A program made the position numbers and the translations under genes. Source: Candidatus Kosakonia sp. 282A-S69 (GTDB lineage Bacteria; Pseudomonadota; Gammaproteobacteria; Enterobacterales; Enterobacteriaceae). From it: a DNA stretch of 64,000 bases. The notes under the pieces are model-generated. The model worked only from the letters and a program-made list of their open reading frames with translations. It ran no database searches and had not been told where the DNA came from. Below, one piece after another: positions 54,139 through 61,776 of the stretch. The DNA lies in NCBI RefSeq assembly GCF_029433855.1, contig NZ_JAROAU010000003.1:2842053-2906052 (forward strand), given 5' to 3'. How positions within the stretch are numbered: position 1 is the stretch's first letter; every line of letters starts with the position of its first letter.

Positions 54139-55122
54139 ATGGCGACAAGAATTGAGTTTCAACAGCACGGCGGCCCTGAAGTCTTAAAAGCGGTGGAATT
54201 TACGCCCGTCGATCCGGCAGAAAATGAGGTGCAAGTCGACAATAAAGCCATTGGCGTTAACTATATCGACACCTACATCCGCAGCGGTCTCTATCCGCCG
54301 CCGGGCTTGCCAAGCGGGCTGGGAACCGAAGCCGCTGGGGTAGTCAGCAAAGTGGGCACAGGCGTCACGGATGTGCAGGTTGGCGACCGCGTGGTCTACG
54401 CCCAGTCGGGGCTGGGTGCGTACAGTTCCGTGCATAACGTGCCTGCCGATAAAGTCGCCGTCCTGCCCAACGCCATCTCCTTTGAACAAGCCGCCGCCTC
54501 CTTCCTCAAAGGGCTGACCGTCTTCTATCTGCTGCGCAAAACCTATGAAGTGAAACCCAATGAGATGTTCCTGTTTCACGCGGCGGCGGGTGGCGTTGGC
54601 CTGATTGCCTGCCAGTGGGCAAAAGCCCTCGGCGCGAAGCTGATTGGCACGGTTGGCTCGGCGCAAAAAGCGCAGCGCGCCCAGCAGGCAGGTGCCTGGC
54701 AGGTGATTAACTACAGCGAAGAGAGCGTGGTTGAGCGGGTGAAAGAGCTGACCGGCGGTAAAAAAGTGAGCGTGGTGTATGACTCCGTTGGTAAAGACAC
54801 CTGGGAAACTTCCCTCGACTGCCTGCGCCGCCGCGGCTTGATGGTCAGTTTTGGTAACTCCTCCGGGCCAGTTACCGGCGTCAATCTGGGCATCCTCAAT
54901 CAGAAGGGATCGCTCTATGCCACCCGCCCTTCGCTGAACGGCTACATCACCACGCGCGAAGAGTTGCAGGAGGCGAGCAATGAGCTCTTCTCACTGATTG
55001 CCAGCGGCGTGATTAAAGTAGAAGTTGCTGAGAGCCAGAAGTTTACGCTTGCCGATGCGCAGCGCGCCCATGAAGCGCTGGAGAGCCGGGCAACCCAGGG
55101 ATCGAGCCTGCTGATTCCGTAA
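54139..55122 (+). CDS. qorA: NADPH:quinone oxidoreductase
   Basis: A 327-residue zinc-independent medium-chain dehydrogenase/reductase that reduces quinones with NADPH. The cofactor fold motif is FHAAAGGVGLIACQWAKALGAKLIGTVGS (about residues 145-175). The characteristic QOR segment NYIDTYIRSGLYPPPGLPSGLGTEAAGVV is present and zinc ligands are lacking. ATG 54139 has the strong Shine-Dalgarno AGGAGGAA; the longer frame from 54028 overlaps dnaB and is rejected. Confidence 0.96.
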   Translation: MATRIEFQQHGGPEVLKAVEFTPVDPAENEVQVDNKAIGVNYIDTYIRSGLYPPPGLPSGLGTEAAGVVSKVGTGVTDVQVGDRVVYAQSGLGAYSSVHNVPADKVAVLPNAISFEQAAASFLKGLTVFYLLRKTYEVKPNEMFLFHAAAGGVGLIACQWAKALGAKLIGTVGSAQKAQRAQQAGAWQVINYSEESVVERVKELTGGKKVSVVYDSVGKDTWETSLDCLRRRGLMVSFGNSSGPVTGVNLGILNQKGSLYATRPSLNGYITTREELQEASNELFSLIASGVIKVEVAESQKFTLADAQRAHEALESRATQGSSLLIP

Positions 55123-55142
55123 GAGAGTATGCAGAAAGAATT

Positions 55143-55171
55143 AGGGCTTCCCGCAGGAAGCCCTTTCTTTT
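55143..55171 (+). terminator. Rho-independent terminator of qorA
   Basis: AGGGCTTCC (55143-55151) / GGAAGCCCT (55156-55164), a perfect 9-bp stem with loop CGCA, followed by TTCTTTTTT. It begins 20 bases after the stop. Confidence 0.94.
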
Positions 55172-55350
55172 TTAGTTCGGCTGTATTGTAGGGCACAGCG
55201 CGATGAATTCGTTACGCCGGGATAGTGACAGATTTACGCGCTAAATCCTATTTGCTTCACCGGAATGGCGGCGGGAATGTTTCAAGGATGTGACGAAGCG
55301 CTCACTCCTTCGCTAACCGATCCCAGGATTGCGCAAGAAATCTGCACACC

Positions 55351-56349
55351 TTAACGTTTCGATGCCACCAGATTGAGGGCGTGCTCCACCACATTGATAT
55401 CCGCGCCCGCTTTATGGGCGTTTTCACTCAGGTAACGCCGCCACTGGCGCGCGCCCGGCACGCCCTGGAAGAGACCCAGCATGTGACGTGTGATGTGGCC
55501 GAGATACGCCCCCTGGCTCAGTTCACGCTCAATATAGGGGTACATCGCGCGCACCACCGCTACCGGGTCGGCATCTGGCGTATTGACGCCGAAAATCTCT
55601 CTGTCCACCGACGCGAGGATGCCCGGGTTCTGGTAGGCTTCGCGCCCGACCATTACGCCATCCATATGTTCGAGATGCGCTTTTGCCTCATCCAGTGATT
55701 TGATGCCGCCGTTGATCGCCATGATCAGGTGCGGGAAATCACGTTTCAGCTGATAGACGCGTGGGTAATCAAGCGGCGGAATTTCGCGGTTCTCTTTCGG
55801 GCTGAGGCCCGAAAGCCAGGCTTTGCGGGCGTGGATAGTGAAGCTTTCACACTCGCCTTTACCGGCTACGGTGCCAATAAAGTCGCAGAGAAATTCATAG
55901 CTGTCCTGCTCATCAATGCCGATACGGGTTTTGACCGTGACCGGAATGGAGACAACATCGCGCATCGCTTTAATGCAGTCTGCGACCAGCTGCGCTTCGC
56001 CCATCAGGCAGGCGCCGAAACGGCCATTCTGTACGCGGTCAGAGGGGCAACCGACGTTAAGGTTGATTTCGTCATAGCCGCGCGCTTCGGCAAGCTTCGC
56101 ACAGTGAGCCAGCTGCGCCGGATCGCTGCCACCAAGCTGCAACGCCACCGGATGCTCCTCTTCGCTGTACGCCAGATAATCACCTTTGCCATGAATAATC
56201 GCGCCGGTCGTTACCATCTCGGTATAGAGCAGCGTGTGGCGCGACAGCAGGCGCAGGAAGTAACGGCAGTGCCTGTCCGTCCAGTCGAGCATCGGGGCAA
56301 TGGAGAAACGATGAGCGGGAAAGAGTGTGGACGGTTTTTCTGGCAGCAT
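55351..56349 (-). CDS. dusA: tRNA-dihydrouridine(20/20a) synthase
   Basis: A 332-residue flavoenzyme that reduces uridine 20/20a in the tRNA D-loop. The TIM-barrel start [37 protein letters not shown], the active-site cysteine in [23 protein letters not shown], the tRNA/FMN residues [19 protein letters not shown] and the phosphate-binding INGGIKS are present. In E. coli pspG lies between qorA and dusA. The 228 bases here hold no such gene, only the qorA terminator. Confidence 0.97.
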   Translation of the reverse strand: MLPEKPSTLFPAHRFSIAPMLDWTDRHCRYFLRLLSRHTLLYTEMVTTGAIIHGKGDYLAYSEEEHPVALQLGGSDPAQLAHCAKLAEARGYDEINLNVGCPSDRVQNGRFGACLMGEAQLVADCIKAMRDVVSIPVTVKTRIGIDEQDSYEFLCDFIGTVAGKGECESFTIHARKAWLSGLSPKENREIPPLDYPRVYQLKRDFPHLIMAINGGIKSLDEAKAHLEHMDGVMVGREAYQNPGILASVDREIFGVNTPDADPVAVVRAMYPYIERELSQGAYLGHITRHMLGLFQGVPGARQWRRYLSENAHKAGADINVVEHALNLVASKR

Positions 56350-56400
56350 GGCGATTATTTGAACATCAAAAGAAAAAGGGGCGCTACTATAGCACAGGCA

Positions 56401-56427
56401 AAACCGGAGGCGCAGCGCCTCCGGTTA
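56401..56427 (-). terminator. Rho-independent terminator of the TraF-family gene
   Basis: AACCGGAGGC (56403-56412) and GCCTCCGGTT (56418-56427) make a perfect 10-bp stem. On the minus strand TTTT follows. It lies 4 bases beyond the stop at 56432. Confidence 0.82.
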
Positions 56428-56431
56428 ATCC

Positions 56432-57748
56432 TTAGAATGTCAGGCTAAGCTGCGCGCCGGCACCCCAGGTTTCATCTTCACCCACCAGCCCCATCAGATC
56501 GAGGTGAACGCGGTTGAACGGCGAGAAGCCAACACCGGCGGTAAAGACATCTTTGTCATCGCCTTTCACATCAGCGCGGTAACCAGCGCGTACTGCCAGC
56601 CAGTTAAGTGGACGCACTTCCGCCCCGACGCCAACATATTGCGAGTTTTTCTCGCTCTTAAAGCCTTTAGTCTCGGTTAAATCACCATCGGCGCTCAGGG
56701 TGACCAGATCGTTATGCCAGGCGGCACCGGCGGTGACGATCGGGCTAATCTGGTAGGTATCTTTGTAGTTGCGCACTTCGCCCGTTCTGCCGTTGCGGAT
56801 AATGGCATCCTGGGTGTCGATATTACGCGAGATCAGGTTCTGGCCGGTCAAGCCGAGCGTCACGTTTTCATTCAGGTCAGCGGCGAGACCAACGTCAACG
56901 TTAAAGCCGGTGTCATCGCGGCGATAGCGGCTGCTATTCCAGTCACTGCTGTCGTAGTCATAAATCGACGCCGTGTAGTTGTAGACCCACACTTTTTGCA
57001 GCTTCGGCGTTACGCCAACGGAGAGCGGAATGCCGCCCGCGTCAAACTGGTGTGCCAGCGCCACGCCAAAGTCGGTAACAATCGCGCCGCGCCCGGAAGC
57101 GGTGGAGTTCAGGTTACGGGTAATCTCATCGCTGCCGTTTGGCGACAGCGCCGCGCCCAGTGCTTCACGCACCGCAACGGCATCGCTGTTCTGAATGCTG
57201 CGCAGGTAATCAATGTCCTGCTGATCGATATTGGAGCTTACGCGCGCGTGGGCGTAGGCTTTGGTAACGAAAGCCGCAGAGAGCACATCGTTAGGGATGC
57301 TGACCGCAATACCGGCTGCCGCTTTTGCTTGCGCGGTTTTACCACGCAGTTTAACCAGTTCGTCACCCAAATCTTTGGCCGCGTTCTGGAACTGATCGAT
57401 GGTGCCAAACGGGTCGGTAATAATGTCGATCGCCGTCAGATTATCGACAACATCTTTATATTGATCGACTTTGTCATTGATATAGTCTATTTCGTCGCGC
57501 AGATTATCCTTATCTGAAATTTGTGCTTGTACGCTTGGCAGGATCACGGTGACATCATCTTCCGGCTGGCCTTTCGCCAGCAACGCCGGGTTGATTAATG
57601 CTCCACTGCCATAATTTGCTGATGCGACGCCCGTACCACCCATTGCATCGTTACGCGCCTCTGCCCATGTATTGGCTGCTCCCGCCTGATTTGCCATAAA
57701 AAAGGAGACAGCAATGGCGACCACCGAAAGTTTCGCATTTATTTTCAC
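56432..57748 (-). CDS. Conjugal-transfer TraF-family outer-membrane protein
   Basis: A 438-residue exported protein. The signal peptide is MKINAKLSVVAIAVSFFMANQAGA, then ANTWAEARNDAMGGTGVASANYGSGALINPALLA, the opening typical of the 'conjugal transfer protein TraF' family (PF13729-like). The C-terminal half is built of alternating beta strands (VGLAADLNENVTLGLTGQNL, YVGVGAEVRPLNWLAVRAGYRAD) and ends in aromatic Phe (GAGAQLSLTF), as in outer-membrane barrels. No conjugation genes are nearby, so a role in conjugation is doubtful despite the family name. It is inserted between dusA and zur relative to E. coli. Confidence 0.85.
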   Translation of the reverse strand: MKINAKLSVVAIAVSFFMANQAGAANTWAEARNDAMGGTGVASANYGSGALINPALLAKGQPEDDVTVILPSVQAQISDKDNLRDEIDYINDKVDQYKDVVDNLTAIDIITDPFGTIDQFQNAAKDLGDELVKLRGKTAQAKAAAGIAVSIPNDVLSAAFVTKAYAHARVSSNIDQQDIDYLRSIQNSDAVAVREALGAALSPNGSDEITRNLNSTASGRGAIVTDFGVALAHQFDAGGIPLSVGVTPKLQKVWVYNYTASIYDYDSSDWNSSRYRRDDTGFNVDVGLAADLNENVTLGLTGQNLISRNIDTQDAIIRNGRTGEVRNYKDTYQISPIVTAGAAWHNDLVTLSADGDLTETKGFKSEKNSQYVGVGAEVRPLNWLAVRAGYRADVKGDDKDVFTAGVGFSPFNRVHLDLMGLVGEDETWGAGAQLSLTF

Positions 57749-57880
57749 AGTATGTTCTCGTAGCCAGATGAGTATTTAAGCCTGTTAGTTTGCGCACAAA
57801 CAGGAAGTTATATTGCTGTGAATAACAGTAGAAAAAGGCACTATCTCTTCCGAACGCTCAATGGCGGCCGGTTCATATTT

Positions 57881-57900
57881 ATAGTGATGGCACTCACTAT
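57881..57900. promoter_or_regulatory. CRP-like dyad upstream of the TraF-family gene
   Basis: ATAGTGATGGCACTCACTAT is a perfect 7-bp inverted repeat with a 6-base spacer. It fits GTGA-N6-TCAC, the CRP core, with A/T in place of the outer T/A. It is flanked by direct copies of TATTTATAG (57876 and 57899). It lies 133 bases before the TraF-family start and 129 bases before zur. Confidence 0.6.
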
Positions 57901-58028
57901 TTATAGAAGAGGAAAATCATTTCGGGAAGGAAAGTTCCGAAAGTGTCTTTAAAGTTGGCGGTCTCGGCGTTTCAGGCAGGACATGGTAAAGTGTCAACCT
58001 TCACCTTTTCACCAACCCGAGAACGCCT

Positions 58029-58544
58029 ATGGATAAGACCACTTCGCAAGAGATGTTAGTGCAGGCTGAAAAGCTGTGCGCGCAGCGCAACGTGCGCCTG
58101 ACTCCACAGCGTCTGGAAGTTTTACGTTTGCTGAGCCTGCAAAAGAGCGCCATCAGCGCTTATGACCTGCTCGACCTGCTGCGGGAGAGCGAACCCCAGG
58201 CGAAGCCGCCTACGGTTTATCGTGCGCTCGATTTTCTGCTGGAGCAGGGTTTTGTGCATAAGGTGGAGTCCACGAACAGCTACGTGCTGTGTCATCTCTT
58301 TGATCAGCCGACGCACACCTCAGCCATGTTTATTTGCGACCGCTGTGGCGCGGTTAAAGAGGAGCAGGCGGAAGGAGTGGAAGATATCATGCATGCGCTG
58401 GCGGCGAAGATGGGCTTTGCCCTGCGCCATAACGTGATTGAAGCCCATGGCTTATGCGCGGCCTGCGTGGAAGTTGAAGCCTGCCGTCATCACGACCATT
58501 GCCAGCACGATCACAGCCTGCAGGTGAAGAAAAAACCACGTTAA
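58029..58544 (+). CDS. zur: Zinc uptake regulator
   Basis: A 171-residue Fur-family repressor of zinc-uptake genes. The N-terminal winged helix is LCAQRNVRLTPQRLEVLRLLSLQKSAISAYDLLDLLRESEPQAKPPTVYRALDFLLEQGFVHKV. The C-terminal zinc sites include the CDRCGAV and CAACVEVEAC pairs and a His-rich end (CRHHDHCQHDHS). ATG 58029 follows GAGAAC. Downstream are a hexanucleotide repeat and an ERIC element, then the convergent gene yjbJ. Confidence 0.97.
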   Translation: MDKTTSQEMLVQAEKLCAQRNVRLTPQRLEVLRLLSLQKSAISAYDLLDLLRESEPQAKPPTVYRALDFLLEQGFVHKVESTNSYVLCHLFDQPTHTSAMFICDRCGAVKEEQAEGVEDIMHALAAKMGFALRHNVIEAHGLCAACVEVEACRHHDHCQHDHSLQVKKKPR

Positions 58545-58559
58545 GGATTTCTGCTTTTG

Positions 58560-58589
58560 TTTCTGTTTCTGTTTCTGTTTCTGTTTCTG
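58560..58589 (+). repeat. TTTCTG tandem repeat (five units)
   Basis: Five perfect copies of the hexamer TTTCTG start 15 bases after the zur stop and end just before the ERIC element. A six-base unit keeps any overlapping reading frame, and copy number is likely to vary between strains. Confidence 0.93.
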
Positions 58590-58594
58590 AAGGT

Positions 58595-58724
58595 AATCCC
58601 AAAAGATTTCACGTTTTAGCAAGGCGGCAAGTGCGGGAATCATGGGGAGCATACACAAGTATGTGACCCATGTGAGCAAGCGCAGCCAATGTAGATAAGA
58701 CATGAAATGAAACAGGAAGGGATT
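58595..58724. repeat. ERIC element
   Basis: The core GGGAATCATGGGGAGCATAC followed by ACAAGTATGTGACCCATGTG and AGCAAGCGCAGCC matches the enterobacterial repetitive intergenic consensus. The element is bounded by AATCCC (58595) and GGGATT (58719-58724), giving about 130 bp of imperfect palindrome. A 95-codon open frame across it on the minus strand is an artefact of the repeat. Confidence 0.88.
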
Positions 58725-58799
58725 ATTAGGGAGGTACATCCTTGTACCTACGGGCAGGGTAGCCTGTGAGGGTTAATACACTTGAGGGGGAAGTGTAGG

Positions 58800-59009
58800 C
58801 TACCAGCGGTATTCGTTACGCGTTTCCCAATCCGTAACTTCCTTCTCCGCTTCGTCTTTCGCGTAACCGTAACGCTCCTGGATTTTACCTACCAGCTGGT
58901 CACGTTTACCTTCGATAACGGTCATATCGTCATCGGTCAATTTGCCCCATTTCTCTTTAACAGTACCTTTAAACTGTTTCCAGTTACCGCCGACTTCGTC
59001 TTTGTTCAT
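58800..59009 (-). CDS. yjbJ: CsbD-family stress protein YjbJ
   Basis: A 69-residue soluble helical protein of the CsbD family (MNKDEVGGNWKQFKGTVKEKWGKLTDDDMTVIEGKRDQLVGKIQERYGYAKDEAEKEVTDW). The E. coli protein is abundant in stationary phase and sigma-S linked; the function is unknown. A possible hairpin, CACTT/AAGTG near 58779-58796, follows the stop without a T-run. Confidence 0.95.
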   Translation of the reverse strand: MNKDEVGGNWKQFKGTVKEKWGKLTDDDMTVIEGKRDQLVGKIQERYGYAKDEAEKEVTDWETRNEYRW

Positions 59010-59142
59010 AAATGACTCCTTATCGTTCGGTTAAAATGACGTTCTTGTGTACTGAACGTATTAATCATTGTAGATAAGGATTCGGCGTTCGGTTTGTTAT
59101 TCGGAATCTTTAACCATACACGCCAGACGAAGCCGCAGATAC

Positions 59143-60477
59143 TCATGCACTGTCGGCATTGGCGAACCAGCTGCCGTTGCGCCAGTGATGACGCCAGATC
59201 AGCGCCAGCGTGACGCCGCGCAGCGCAAGGAAAACCGCCAGCGAGAGCCATAAACCATGGTTACCCAACCACGGCACCGTTATCAGGGTCAGTCCAAATC
59301 CGGCAGCGGCAATCGCCATACTGTTACGCATTTCAGCCGCGCGCGTCGCACCCACAAACATGCCGTCGAGCAAATAGCACCATACCCCCACCAGCGGCAG
59401 CACCACCTGCCAGATAAGATAGTGCCCGGCAACAGCCTGCAACTCAGGAATGGAGGTCAATAGCGCGATAATCGTGCTGCCCGCCAGCGCGTAGACAAGG
59501 GCAAACGCGAGGGCTACAAGCCCGGCCTGTCGACACGCCGCGCGCCAGACATGGAGTAACTGACTGCCGTCGCGCGCGCCGTAAGCCTGACCGGAGTGCG
59601 CTTCAACGGCATAGGCAAAGCCGTCCAGCGCATAGGCGGTAAAGGTGAGGAACATCATCAGCACTGCGTTGGCGGCAACCGTTTCGCTGCCCAGACGCGC
59701 ACCCAGCACGGTGATAGAGCCGAAACAGAGTTGCAGCAGCAGCGAGCGCAGCATGATATCGCGGTTGAGCGCCAGCAAGCGACGAACGCCGCCGCGCCAG
59801 GCAGATTTCAGCATTGAGAGCGGGATAGCCTGCCGGCGTAAAACTTGCCACACCATCAGCAGGCCGATAAAGAAAGTGACGTATTCCGCGATTACTGTGG
59901 CGAGCGCGGCACCCTGCACATTCATCTGCAGGACCATCACCAGCCAGAGATCGAGGACGATATTGAAGAGGTTGCCGACCACCAGCAGTATCACCGGCGC
60001 GCGGGCATACTGCACCCCGAGCAGCCAGCCAAGCAGCACCATATTACCCAGCGAGGCTGGCGCGCTAAGCCAGCGGATCGCCAGAAAGCGTCGCGCCTGC
60101 TCCAGCACCGCCTCGCTACCCCCGGTAATATGCAGCGCCAGATCGATAAGCGGCGTGCGTAACAGCGCGATAACAACACCTGCGCCGAGCGCCAGCAGCA
60201 GCGGTTGTACCAGAGCACGTGACAGTGCGGAGGGATTTTTTGCACCGAATGCCTGGGCGGTAAGCCCGGTGGTGCTCATACGCAGAAACAGCAGCAGCAT
60301 AAAGAGGAAGCTGGTTGCCGTTGCGCCAATCGCCACACCGCCGAGGTAGATGGGGCTATCCAGATGACCTATCACCGCCGTATCAACTAAGCCCAGTAGC
60401 GGCACGGTGATATTCGATAAAATCATCGGCAGCGCAAGCCGCCACAAAGCTTTGTCGGATGCGGTTAACAGCGGCAT
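59143..60477 (-). CDS. dinF: MATE-family efflux protein DinF
   Basis: A 444-residue MATE transporter with 12 membrane helices (PLLTASDKALWRLALPMILSNITVPLLGLVDTAVIGHLDSPIYLGGVAIGATATSFLF ...). It closely follows E. coli DinF, an SOS-induced efflux protein. The start is uncertain: ATG 60477 matches the conserved MPLLT start; ATG 60507 and a further start at 60522 would add 10-15 residues, and none has a clear Shine-Dalgarno. It lies 75 bases downstream of lexA on the same strand, so the lexA SOS boxes should control it. Confidence 0.92.
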   Translation of the reverse strand: MPLLTASDKALWRLALPMILSNITVPLLGLVDTAVIGHLDSPIYLGGVAIGATATSFLFMLLLFLRMSTTGLTAQAFGAKNPSALSRALVQPLLLALGAGVVIALLRTPLIDLALHITGGSEAVLEQARRFLAIRWLSAPASLGNMVLLGWLLGVQYARAPVILLVVGNLFNIVLDLWLVMVLQMNVQGAALATVIAEYVTFFIGLLMVWQVLRRQAIPLSMLKSAWRGGVRRLLALNRDIMLRSLLLQLCFGSITVLGARLGSETVAANAVLMMFLTFTAYALDGFAYAVEAHSGQAYGARDGSQLLHVWRAACRQAGLVALAFALVYALAGSTIIALLTSIPELQAVAGHYLIWQVVLPLVGVWCYLLDGMFVGATRAAEMRNSMAIAAAGFGLTLITVPWLGNHGLWLSLAVFLALRGVTLALIWRHHWRNGSWFANADSA

Positions 60478-60552
60478 AGCGTAAGCGTCATTAAAGAGGA
60501 GAAGCATGGTGCTGCGGCGCACAACGGGGCGCCACAGCAGAGAAAAGAGGCG

Positions 60553-61167
60553 TTACAGCCATTCACCGTTACGAATGACGCCTACCGCCAGCCCTTCAAT
60601 GGTGAAGTTCTGTTTGCGCAGATCGACCACAATCGGGGAGAAATCGCTGTTTTCCGCCAGCAGTTCAACGGTGTTGCCCTGTTTTTTCAGGCGCTTCACC
60701 GTCACTTCATCTTCGATACGGGCAACAATGACCTGGCCGTTACGCGCATCCTGGGTTTTATGCACCGCCAGCAGATCGCCGTCCATAATACCGATATCTT
60801 TCATCGACATCCCGCTAACGCGCAGCAGGAAGTCCGCATGTGGTTTGAAGAGATTAGGATCGACCTGGTAGTGGCTTTCGATATGCTGCTGCGCCAGTAG
60901 CGGCTCACCCGCAGCGACACGACCAATCAGCGGCAGACCCACATCGTTCTCTTCTTCCAGCAGCAGGCGGAGACCGCGCGATGCGCCAGATACGATTTCG
61001 ATTACCCCTTTGCGCGCCAGCGCTTTAAGGTGTTCTTCGGCTGCATTTGGGGAACGGAACCCCAATTGCTGTGCGATTTCCGCACGCGTCGGTGGCATAC
61101 CGGTTTGGGTGATGCGATCGCGAATCAGATCGAACACCTCTTGCTGCCTGGCCGTTAATGCTTTCAT
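60553..61167 (-). CDS. lexA: SOS repressor LexA
   Basis: A 204-residue self-cleaving repressor. The winged helix is [31 protein letters not shown]. The cleavage bond is Ala86-Gly87 in [10 protein letters not shown], the catalytic serine Ser121 in VSGMSM, and the lysine of the dyad is in [10 protein letters not shown]. It is two residues longer than E. coli LexA (202) because of the linker [10 protein letters not shown] just before the cleavage site. Two LexA boxes in front provide autoregulation. It heads lexA-dinF. Confidence 0.98.
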   Translation of the reverse strand: MKALTARQQEVFDLIRDRITQTGMPPTRAEIAQQLGFRSPNAAEEHLKALARKGVIEIVSGASRGLRLLLEEENDVGLPLIGRVAAGEPLLAQQHIESHYQVDPNLFKPHADFLLRVSGMSMKDIGIMDGDLLAVHKTQDARNGQVIVARIEDEVTVKRLKKQGNTVELLAENSDFSPIVVDLRKQNFTIEGLAVGVIRNGEWL

Positions 61168-61175
61168 CCCGCCCC

Positions 61176-61212
61176 CTGGGTGTATATACAGTTATGCTGT
61201 GAGTATATACAG
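61176..61212. promoter_or_regulatory. Two LexA boxes at lexA
   Basis: CTGGGTGTATATACAG (61176-61191) and CTGTGAGTATATACAG (61197-61212) are two 16-bp SOS boxes separated by 5 bases, the same pair as in E. coli lexA. Confidence 0.95.
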
Positions 61213-61275
61213 TCAACGGCGATTTTGAAACCACATTTAAGCAAAAATCCAGAGTGTTATTGAATTATGGAAACG

Positions 61276-61644
61276 CTATCGAAAATGTGACCAAAGAAGC
61301 GAGATCCAGGTAAAGAGCGCCAGTAAGATTGTCATCAGCACCGCGGCCGAGCCCATATCTTTTGCCCGGCCGGAAAGCTCATGGAACTCAGGCCCAATAC
61401 GGTCTACCACCGCTTCGATAGCGCTATTGAGGATTTCGACAATCATCACCAGCGTGACCGAGCCAATAAGCAGGACGCGAGTAATGACGTCAATATCTAA
61501 AAATGCAGCAATAATAATAGCCAGAACGACGGCTACGCCCTCCTGGCGAAAAGCAGCTTCATTGATCCAGGCTGCGCGTACGCCTTTCCACGAATATCCT
61601 GCGGCTTTAATGATCCGGGTAAAACCGGTGGTATTATTTGCCAT
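61276..61644 (-). CDS. dgkA: Diacylglycerol kinase
   Basis: A 122-residue inner-membrane kinase with three membrane helices that recycles diacylglycerol to phosphatidic acid. The active-site helix VTLVMIVEILNSAIEAVVDRIGPEFHELSGRAKDMGSAAV holds the conserved Glu, Asn and Glu residues. It is divergent from plsB, as in E. coli. Confidence 0.97.
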   Translation of the reverse strand: MANNTTGFTRIIKAAGYSWKGVRAAWINEAAFRQEGVAVVLAIIIAAFLDIDVITRVLLIGSVTLVMIVEILNSAIEAVVDRIGPEFHELSGRAKDMGSAAVLMTILLALFTWISLLWSHFR

Positions 61645-61776
61645 GAAAAGAACCTTTTTAACTATTAAGCGTCAATGAGTAGTGGTACACACAGCGGTAC
61701 CCCAGAAATTATGCGTGCTTTCTGATATTCTTGCGGCGCAATGGCACTATTAATAACCAGAGGCTTTACACCCTTT

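Noticed and set aside
56432-57748. TraF-family gene as evidence of an integrated conjugative element
   Set aside because: No other tra, mob, integrase or attachment-site features are nearby, and flanking genes are in the usual chromosomal order.
58452-58739. 95-residue open frame with KQKQKQ repeats on the minus strand
   Set aside because: It is the reverse reading of the TTTCTG tandem repeat and the ERIC element and overlaps the zur 3' end. It has no independent support as a gene.
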